Source: Lunularia cruciata
Lineage: Eukaryota > Streptophyta > Marchantiopsida > Lunulariales > Lunulariaceae
Length of the DNA stretch: 64,000 nucleotides
Assembly (NCBI GenBank): GCA_948567375.1
Contig: OX419756.1
Coordinates: 27,108,333-27,172,332 of the forward strand
Direction: 5' to 3'
Positions 56,074-64,000 of the stretch are shown in pieces. Within the stretch, counting starts at the first letter, position 1, and every line of letters starts with the position of its first letter. The notes under the pieces were generated by a model. The model was not told where the DNA came from. It saw nothing but the letters and a program-made list of their open reading frames with translations, and searched no databases. Both the position numbers and the translations under genes were made by a program.

Positions 56074-56306
56074 AGGGGTTCAGCAGATGTGATCAAGCAT
56101 ATTATATAATATTGAAAATCAAATGCAACAGCAAGAATTAACACTTCCACCAACACAATCTGATCAATCGCCTTATCAATCTTGTTACCTCTATCTACAG
56201 CGTGCACCAGCGATGGACGAATGGACATGGGTAAATATTTTATGATTGATCTGGACAAAAGATCGTGGAGGGACGGTGGTACAAGATTCAATGCTAACAC
56301 ATGCAC

Positions 56307-57437
56307 ATGCGATTGAGGCTTAAATTTAAAGGGCTGACTTGACTTGCTTCAAATCAGGCTTGACGATTCTCCATCCAGTCTATGTATCCGTAACATCCTC
56401 TAAGGACTCGATTCAGGTCTTTAAGTTTGTGTCATTATCTTTGAAAATCAACTCGTGGAGCACGGTGAGTTTAATTCCAGGGGAAAACACCACTGTCCGT
56501 CAGTACTGAACACTATATTCAAGTACGAGAAATAAACATCCAATCTTCTTTATTTTAGCCCTTCATCTACAAGTTCATCGAGAAAACCAACTGCACTTGT
56601 ATAAGCAATTCCAGTACACATGTGCTCTATGAAGGGCAGATAAGCAAAATGGCATAACTGTTTCCTTTGACTTCAAGCTGTTCAAATTAAGGACAACATC
56701 ACTTGGGATGAGTTTTGAGATTGAGTAAGGTTGTTAACTTAATAGACATTGTAGCGAACGTATTATATGGTGGAGTTATAGAAAGCCCCCACTAAACTTT
56801 CCATCACTTGCTACCACCGTGACAATTTAAATTAGTCAGTGGGCCTTGTTTTGTTTACTTCTCCATATTTTTCTAATCCAATCCAAACAGTCTAGAGTTT
56901 GACAAGGGAGGAAATTTTTTTAGTGAAGGACATTCAAGTTCTGTTGACGTTTAAAAGACATAGTACCGTACTCTACATCCGTAGAAAATATTGTCCAAAT
57001 CCGTAGATCAATAATGGAATTAAAGATTAAACCATTGAAAACCAATACAATAACATGAACGGTTGTATCCCTGGCCAGTGAATTTCTAGCAGCAATGCAT
57101 TAATCACTATAAACTTTGGTAGGTCATGCTATTAAAACAAGTGATACATTCCTCTAAGGCTTTTTCTTGATTTTGGCATTTTTTTGGTATATAAATATAA
57201 AAATAAAACTTCAAACAGCATACATATGTACAGAAACGTTAGTTTCGTTTAAAAAATCGCTTTTCACATTCTTTGTTGAGGTGCAGGTAAAAATAATTTG
57301 TGGAAAGAAGCCGCTGAAGTACCTTTTATCTTTTTAATGAGCCGACACACACACACACGATAACAAAAATGATGGCATTTACCTTTTCGATTTAGAAGTT
57401 TAAAAGTGGTTGCTAAAGTGATTTAGTTGAGTGTAAG
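56307..57437. other. Intergenic stretch with an AC microsatellite
   Basis: No gene recognised. A short (AC)n run lies at 57345-57358. The part from 56.8 to 57.4 kb is AT-rich. Confidence 0.4.
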
Positions 57438-57632
57438 TTACTTAACCTTTAACATACTCTTTGTGGGTTCTTGAATCAAAGCAACTTGGTCTTCAATTAT
57501 TTCGTCCGTGGCCCTTTTGAGTTGCTCTATTTGATGCAACCAACTTTCTTTGGAAAGTCTGACTTTCAGGCGCCAGTCTTCACCTTCGATGTCCCTTGTG
57601 TTCTGAGGGGTACTGGATCCTCCTCTCGGCAT
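57438..57632 (-). CDS. Possible exon, 64 codons, unassigned
   Basis: The frame reads GEDWRLKVRLSKESWLHQIE, then QLKRATDEIIEDQVALIQEP, a charged, helix-like composition unlike chance AT-rich frames. It ends near a good splice-donor match, AAAG|GTTAAGT. A possible acceptor (AAAAGCAG) lies upstream at about 57700. The helical, charged content would suit a coiled-coil protein. I recognise no family and cannot find neighbouring exons. Confidence 0.3.
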   Translation of the reverse strand: MPRGGSSTPQNTRDIEGEDWRLKVRLSKESWLHQIEQLKRATDEIIEDQVALIQEPTKSMLKVK

Positions 57633-57719
57633 CCCATGAAAGCCGACTATTTGTGCTTCGAGACCTCGACCATTTCAAAGCTTATACTTTAATGGTATCT
57701 GCTTTTCTCAATGTTAAAT

Positions 57720-59560
57720 GGGATAATTGTAATTGAGATCTCTTCTTCCTTTGAGTGGGAAACATGAATTGCAAGTTGAAATAGCAATCGCACGGACGAG
57801 CAGTTCTTGAGAGGTAGCCATTGTACTTCTAAAAACTTCGAATACGCTCCATAAGCGCTCCGCAACCAGCGACCTAATGGAGACGTTAAAGCGGTTGGTC
57901 TAAGAGGAAGGCTTTACAATACCGAGTTTTCGAGCCACAGGCAACAAGGAAAATATAATGCCTAATGATATGCTTTTAAGCAGAAGAGTAATTCCCAATA
58001 ACTCCATAATTTGCTCTGGTATGGTGCATGAATTTCTAAATAGCGTTACACTTTCAGGGAATTTCATGCCCAAGGTTACTGTTCACCAATGATTAGGTTG
58101 TTTATCCCTTACAGACAAAAGAACTGCGGATTCCCAAATGCAAATTCAAACGAATGTTTCACATCTCATCCTCATTTCCTTTCTCTTCCCAATGACATCA
58201 ATTTCAACTGTCATTTGGTATCTCCAGTCGTTTATAAAGAATTCCACTGCCTTGCCATTCAAACGGAGAAGAAAAAGAGCATCTCTTTTCTTCTAGCTTC
58301 CAACCAACCTTTCCAGGCTATTGCACTCCAGGACACAAATCTTTATTATCTTATCAGTATTGGAGTCAAGCACACGGGGTGTGGTAATGGTGACCAAAAT
58401 ATTAATAGCATATACATGCACATGATGAATATCTGAATATTAATTGTGTGTACACCTGTGAATTGATACAAAACGTGGTCGGTCAGGGTATACTTAATAG
58501 CAAACATTTATCACAATTCCGGGGCACGGATAGTCTTTTTGACGTTAAAATGGATTGATCACTGACATTGTAGCTTGATAAAGTACTACATATGTGGTGT
58601 ATATACCATAGCGGATGCTACGATATATACAGTAGCTTGGAAACCAAATCTTGTGCTTCTATGGAAGAGGAAAGGTGATGCTATTTCCTAGCTAAACGAT
58701 TACTCACATATAGGGGTTGAAATACATATTTGGCTGTCTGGAACATCTCAACCACATAGGCTGTGGATACTTTGGTAATCATATGGTTCTCCATAGGTTC
58801 TCCATCTCTACCGTTATTAAGAACAATCAAAAAGGTGGTAGATCGCAACTTAATTGGTGCTGCATGCCCATCGTGCTGGAAAATGACCTGCACCTACACT
58901 ATACTACCAGTCTATTGGATATGAAGAGGGTATGAAGAGTTTAGGAAAAGCGCAGAAGGCTTTGAAGTTAAAATAAATGTCAGGTGAAGTAGCTATATTG
59001 TAATTTATAAACGGTGGTGGGGAAAGAAAGGTTTGTATCCATGTACCGTAGAGCTGACTAATATTTTATGGTGCTGTCTGTACATGGGAGAAGCGGTGAT
59101 AATTGGGGGAGAACGGTAGCGTGTAAGAATGTAGGCACGCAGCTAGACGTTTTTTTTCGAAATTCACCCGTTTGGGTTGTCATAGGCGAAAATATGACAT
59201 GTAGTGAGTGATTTCACATTTATTAACGTTGTGAGAAAGGAGTCAATATTCCATCTGCCTCGAAGTTTGACCGAATTGACTTCATCCCCTTCTTGGTAAG
59301 GAACAGAATGGAAAAGAAGAAGGGAACAAAAACTGCATCTCTCGGTTCGTCCAGCACGCCACGAATGCTATAGCTACTCTAACACTGGAGTGCTGCAATG
59401 TTGTGAAAAGAATATAGTAATGCTGGAGCCGAGAAGAATATCTTCTCGTCATTACCACCTTCCACCTAAAACTCTCGTTCTCGTCTACCCCCAGACTTCA
59501 GAACAATGCACACAAGATCCATTTAATTATCGACCAACAACTACTGGTGTATTCTATATC
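57720..59560. other. Intergenic stretch, nothing recognised
   Basis: The frame of 115 codons at 58089-58436 (plus) contains no motif I know. Other frames overlap on opposite strands. No repeat structure identified. Confidence 0.38.
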
Positions 59561-59564
59561 TCTC

Positions 59565-60950
59565 CGCAGAAGCTGAGAGGAGAGGAGAAGAAAGTGTAGG
59601 AAGGGGAAAAGGGAAGGGGCAGGTACACAAGGCAGGCAGAGGGATCAGCAGATATGACCTGTTGTTGCCAGTCAGTCGAGGGCAGGGGCCAGGCCGAGCC
59701 AGTCATTAAACGTGTCCTGGTCTGGCCTAGCCTAAGCAAGGCCAGGATGCTACGTTGCTCTGCGAGCCTAACATGGATTGGATGGACTGTCTAGTGTCGC
59801 TGTGTACTGTATGTATGTTGTACGAAGCGAGGGAAGTGAGGTGATGATACTATCTGATATGATGAGAGAAGAAGATGATGTTGGAAGCGGAGCTGACATA
59901 CGACTGGCTGCTGCTGCCGCTGCTAATCTAGATGGCGGAAGGAAGATATTAAATACAAATTCACAGTACTGTAGTGAACGCTGCAGCAATACGAACAAAG
60001 GAAGGAACCGACCGACACAGACTCGCTAGAGATAAATTGGTCGTGTTTGAGGGGTAGGATGGGCGGAGGGATGAGAGCATGGATGGCATGGCATAGGATC
60101 GGATGGGATGAGATGAGTAGTATGTGCACGGGCATGAAGATGATTACAAAAGAGGGGCCAGTGGAAAGCGTGCTTGCTGAAGAGGAAGGGGAAAAGGTTG
60201 CATTAAATACCCACCTCACTTTACAATACAATAATCATACCATACCTCTCGAATGCGCATACAGTATATCATATTTTGCATGGCATAGAATGAAAGTGGG
60301 GCAACGAGGGGGGCTGGTGTCCACTTTTTTGGATTCGGCCCGTCCCTACCCTGCGTAGAGGGCTCTCTGCCTCCTCTTTCTCCCTTCCTTCCATACCCTG
60401 GTCTGGTCTCCGTCTGCCCTGCCCTGTCCTGCCCTGACTGAATGACTGACCGACTGCTTCCCTGCAATGCATGCAAAGCCTGCGACGAAACCCAATACAG
60501 TGAGTGCGACGGACGGACGAAGGGAGCAAGGGAGGCCCGCTTCCTTCCTTCCTTCCTGCCCCAAAAGAACGTACAGTTACCGGTACAGTGTACGAAGAGG
60601 ATGAGGGACCCTCCACAGGCACTTCTAGGAGGAGAATCCACCTACAGCTCCCCTCCCCGGCTTGGGCGTCGTTGGTCTGTTCAAGAGGTTCGGCACAAAG
60701 TAGAAAACGGACACGTGGCGGAATGCTGCGGTTTGTTCACAATAAAAGTAAATGAGGAGCTGCACAAGTACATGTACAGACATGAGCGACGGAACGGAAT
60801 GGGCTAGGGGACGAGGACAGTGGAGGTAGTGCTTTTGGGCCACACTTTTGCGGTAGTACGACGGGGGCGTCCTTCAATGCGCTATGATTGGGCGGAGTGG
60901 GATTAGTGGGAGCGCCAAACTCGCATGCAGAATCGCCTTCCCTTTCCATA
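59565..60950. promoter_or_regulatory. GA/CT-rich, relatively GC-rich, promoter-like stretch
   Basis: This stretch is visibly richer in G+C than its surroundings. It has strand-asymmetric purine tracts (GAGAGGAGAGGAGAAG near 59576, GGATGGGATGAGATGAG near 60100) and pyrimidine tracts (CTTCCTTCCTTCCTTCC near 60541, CCCTGCCCTGTCCTGCCCTG near 60417). An inverted CCAAT motif (GATTGGGCGG, near 60885) stands beside a GC box. Such blocks are typical of plant promoters and 5' leaders. Open frames on both strands here look like composition effects. I found no convincing coding start linked to it. Confidence 0.35.
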
Positions 60951-61734
60951 TCTCTGGACCGTACGAACCAGCCTTCTCGCCTTAGGTTTCAAAGCAGATG
61001 GGTACCCCTAACGGAATAATCTCGCTCCTTGCCACCACCGGATCTTGCATCCTCCGGCGAATGTTTCCCTTTCAGATTTCTATAGCGCCTATAGGTCCTC
61101 CCAACTCCCTCTGTGGAAGGATCACATTTTTGTTCTGCATTTCCATCGTGGGGTCGGTTTGCTTTCGCTTCTTTTCGTCATGCATAATCTTCGTCCGTCT
61201 CTATTTTTGTCTGTCCGTTCCATAAACCTCTCCTTGGTCGTTACACTCCCTATGCTGTTTAAGTTGTTGTTGATGGAACTACTCACCAACTGTAATATCG
61301 ATCTGCACTACAGTCACAGACATTTCAGAAAGCTTATCCTATATTATCTTACCGGATAGATCTTCACTTAGACAGCATGAATGCCCGATAAGAGAAAGAT
61401 TGCGGAAACGGCTTTCGAGATTGAGAGTTCAGAAATGATGATCATGTTCGTAACCCCCATCATAAATTAATCAATCATGGGTAATATCAAGGCTAATCAT
61501 TTCGCATAATTTTTAAAGAATTAATTTCAAAACTTTTAGTTAAATAGTACACCAATATCAGATGAATCAGTTCATATGGAACTTTGAAAGGTAGGCTCTC
61601 TAGCTCGGATCATTCAATGATAATCCGATATATGATATTCGATAAAAATCCTCCTTTTTCTTCCTACAATGACTCTCTATTCAAGATATCCCCCTCTCTT
61701 CTCCTTACTTTCCCTATTGCAGAATATTGTTCCG
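60951..61734. other. Unassigned stretch next to the GC-rich block
   Basis: A frame opens at 60998 (MGTPNGIISLLATTG, plus), close after the promoter-like block, and a second frame at 61045-61359 overlaps it. Neither resembles a family I know. If the block is a promoter, this is where the first exon of a plus-strand gene would be sought. Confidence 0.25.
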
Positions 61735-61890
61735 GATTGAAAAGGGGAAGGCGACCGCGTAGGAAAACCGAAGGACGGAAGACCCCATCAAGCCGTACAA
61801 GGGAGAGACCAAAAATGTAACATAGGGCTAAGCCCCAATAGAGTCTATATGAGAATCTGCCCTACCGCAGATTGAAAAGATAGACATTCA
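61735..61890 (+). repeat. Dispersed repeat copy 2 (pair with 45.4 kb)
   Basis: Same orientation and block order as 45395-45545: GGCGACCGCGTAGG, GAAGGACGGAAGACC, GGGAGAGACC, a GGGCTAAG block, CCAATAG. Family not identified. Confidence 0.5.
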
Positions 61891-63021
61891 TTGTCCTCGA
61901 GTTGCAGGATGCACAATGTAAATTTTTGGTATTTATCATACTTGTGATATTTGTAAATTCTTTTCTGTTTGCATCTTATTCTGAATATTTTCAAATCATA
62001 AGGTATTTTACCTCTAATGACACTGGTATAGAGTTTGAAAGTACACCACGTCCTTTATTTTACTGTGGAAAAATACCCACAAAAGGCATCGTCTCCGTAA
62101 TTTAGAAATATAAGTTCGTGCAAATATTTATAGTTGCACCGAGTATATAATATGCATAACTTTAAATCAATGAAATTTTACCGTCACTTTTAGGCTATGA
62201 TAAGTATGTCATGTTGGTTCATATGATCAGCTCCATGTCATCAACTGATTAGTATACATCCGTTTCTAGCCAAGATGGAAAAATAACAGAACAGAACCCA
62301 ACTAAACATAAAATTGAAATATAAAAACTTGTGTGCACAACTAACATAACAGTAAGTATTTCTGATGTTAATACAAAGTTAGAGTTGATAAGCCAGCAGC
62401 GTGGTGGACATTTCATAGAGAAAATCTACAATCCTAACAAACTTTGCTGGGATGGTCCATGATATCGATTTTCTTTAGTAACGTTGAGTAAATATCAGTA
62501 CTCTTTATTGCTATATTAATCGTCTTTAATTTTTCGGACAAAATTTTTCAGCTCAAATTTGTTCAACACTTTTCCTTTACTCCAGCTAGAGATGGATTAT
62601 GAACTGTTACAACAATTCCTTACCCTCTCAATCAGTTTGAAATAAGTGTTTTTATGAACCCTCATCTACGCAATTGAACTATAGTTGCAGCTGGTCAGAT
62701 GTCCATTTACATTACAACCGGGACTCCATGTCCAAGAGTAAGTACTTTATTGAACTGTGTCGACTTATGTCGTCAAATACCAAATTCTGAAGGACACCAC
62801 ACGGTTTTAAATCAGTATAGTCTCCTGCTTAATTAGCTATGGGCGTGGTCGGAGGATCTTTAGTGGTACAAATGCATGTCTCATCCTTGTTAAACCAGAT
62901 TGAATTCATGAACTGTTGGAAAATGAAAATGCCGTGTAGGTACAGACATACATACGTACATATATACAGCCCTCTGTTCAGGAGAACCACTTTTTATTGT
63001 TGTGTTCAACTATAGATTTAA
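61891..63021. other. AT-rich intergenic stretch
   Basis: One 67-codon frame (61902-62105) with a hydrophobic start and no recognised family. Nothing else identified before the MULE. Confidence 0.4.
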
Positions 63022-63804
63022 GGGAAAAATTAAAAAATACCTAACTGTAATTTAGAATAATTATAAAAATATCTTTATAATTTTAAAAATTGCAAAATTA
63101 CCCCTCATAGGAATTCCACCAAGTGAGGGTCAGGTGCAAGCATCATGAATAATAGGACACAATAAGAGAAATAGAACCAGACCAAAAACCTTGGCCAAAA
63201 ATCTGCGATGTGTTTCCAAAAACTTACAGCTTGTTGACAGTTTATGGAAAGCAGCGTATGCAAAGACTGTTGCTCACTTTACGGAATTCATGAACAAGAT
63301 GATTGAAGTGAACACAGATACACGATGTTGGTTGGAGGAACATGCACCACAACAACTTTGGGCCACTGGATATTTTGTTGGAAAACGTTTCGGCCATCTG
63401 ACCTCCAATATTGTAGTCTTTAAACTCTTGGCTACTGCAAAGCATGTGATTAGAATATCCTTCTTTTGCTGGACATTCTCTGCCGGCAATTGAGGTGTTG
63501 ATTGAAAGTTGACATCAAAGTGCAATGCTACTACCATCAAAGAAACTTGTTCGGTCCGCAAAAAATTGTTATTAACTTGATGCCTTAGTGTGCTGGCGAA
63601 GTTCATTCTTAATTGTAATTCTATTTGTGCTGACATGCTAAGAAGTTAAAGGTTTCTGGTATCGCTCTTTTTCTATTAGAAATGGTGTCTCATTTCTCAC
63701 GTTACTTCGCTTGACACTGACTTTGTGGAACTGCTGTGAGGGGTATTTTTGCTATTTTGAAAATTATAGAGGTATTTTGGCAAATTATAAAGGTATTTCT
63801 CATG
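63022..63804 (+). mobile_element. Small Mutator-like element (MULE), non-autonomous
   Basis: About 780 bases with inverted termini of roughly 160 bases: left 63022-63191 and right 63649-63804. In inverted comparison they share AAATACC, ATAATTTT, AAAATACCCCTC, TTCCAC.AAGT, GACAC and AGAAACCTT/AAAACCTT. Long inverted termini together with a transposase fragment between them identify a MULE. Similarity may extend outwards by some 20 bases (TTCAACTAT on both sides), so the exact ends and the expected 9-base target-site duplication are not fixed. Confidence 0.8.
63191..63636 (+). pseudogene. MULE transposase fragment, frameshifted
   Basis: The first frame reads VDSLWKAAYAKTVAHFTEFM, then WLEEHAPQQLWATGYFVGKR and FGHLTSNIV. 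This is the segment of plant MuDR-type transposases downstream of the DDE core (LxxAARA..V.EF......W......W......RxGHxTSNIxES.N). The next motif, SLNSWLLQ, continues in another frame from about 63415: two bases are missing where Glu should be. Then PAIEVLIES and three stops follow. The DDE core, MULE zinc finger and N-terminus are absent. It has no ATG start, so it is only a remnant. Confidence 0.85.
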
Positions 63805-64000
63805 GATGTCCACATAGTTGAAGACACTACCACTGACTGAGATCCTAGAAGGGAAATGGTCGAAGCACATTCTTTTCCTCAGTTATTAACATTCTCATGT
63901 TCTTATATTTCTCCCTTTAGTATGCATCCTCCCATCCTTCATTTTTTCTATGCGGTCCTCCTTCTCTCATTTAGTATGCATGTGGATAAGCTGTCGTGAG
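63805..64000. other. Right flank, nothing recognised
   Basis: T/C-rich tail after the MULE without a gene or repeat that I can support. Confidence 0.4.

Noticed and set aside
60047..60807. Several long overlapping frames on both strands (up to 141 codons)
   Set aside because: They lie in a GC- and purine-biased block where stop codons are rare on both strands; low-complexity Gly/Arg/Ser content and no recognised domain.
1..64000. CRISPR arrays, rRNA and tRNA genes, bacterial operons
   Set aside because: No regularly spaced repeats, no tRNA cloverleaf with A/B boxes and no rRNA sequence recognised; the TGGTATCAGAG strings are retroelement primer sites, not tRNA genes.

Overview
This is nuclear DNA of a land plant, most likely from a repeat-rich, heterochromatin-like part of a chromosome. 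The evidence is a dense nest of degenerate Ty3/gypsy LTR retrotransposons with initiator-Met tRNA primer sites, a Mutator-like (MULE) transposon and a short plastid atpA-like insert. No intact ordinary host gene is recognisable. The RT sequence type of one element (E) makes me lean to a non-flowering plant such as a bryophyte or lycophyte, but I cannot prove that from this window.

Layout. 1-4.5 kb: AT-rich, with one small unassigned ORF (994-1347, minus) and a diverged ~128-145 bp tandem repeat (2.64-3.17 kb). 4.56-5.60 kb: two direct LTR-like copies. 5.7-41 kb: nested retroelements, with every Ty3/gypsy copy on the minus strand. Element A (5686-11017) has a near-perfect target-site duplication but a 3' LTR cut down to ~53 bp. 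Element B (12922-19669) lies in element C (19670-23910) and is itself interrupted by an unrelated solo LTR. Element C lies next to an older relative, G. G is split in its RT by element E (24213-40529), and E is split by element D (26201-32920) and by solo LTR F (35966-36551, perfect TSD). So the order of insertion can be read.

A, B and D belong to one chromovirus-type family. The chromodomain after the integrase reads through without a stop in D, and D's integrase keeps its D-D-E residues. E is a different lineage. After its integrase it encodes a PHD-finger-like zinc module where a chromodomain might be expected, and its gag has two zinc knuckles. A, B and D also share a leader ORF between the primer site and gag that I do not recognise.

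41.6-43.5 kb is a 1.9 kb element with ~260 bp inverted termini. 44-63 kb is mostly non-repetitive, with weak ORFs, a pair of diverged dispersed repeats, a plastid atpA-like fragment, two snap-back palindromes, and a GA/CT-rich and relatively GC-rich stretch at 59.5-60.95 kb that looks promoter-like. 63.0-63.8 kb is a small MULE with ~160 bp inverted termini and a broken piece of transposase.

All coding parts of the transposons contain stops or frameshifts. Coordinates of domains in the pseudogenes are approximate; LTR ends supported by TSDs or primer sites are good to a few bases.
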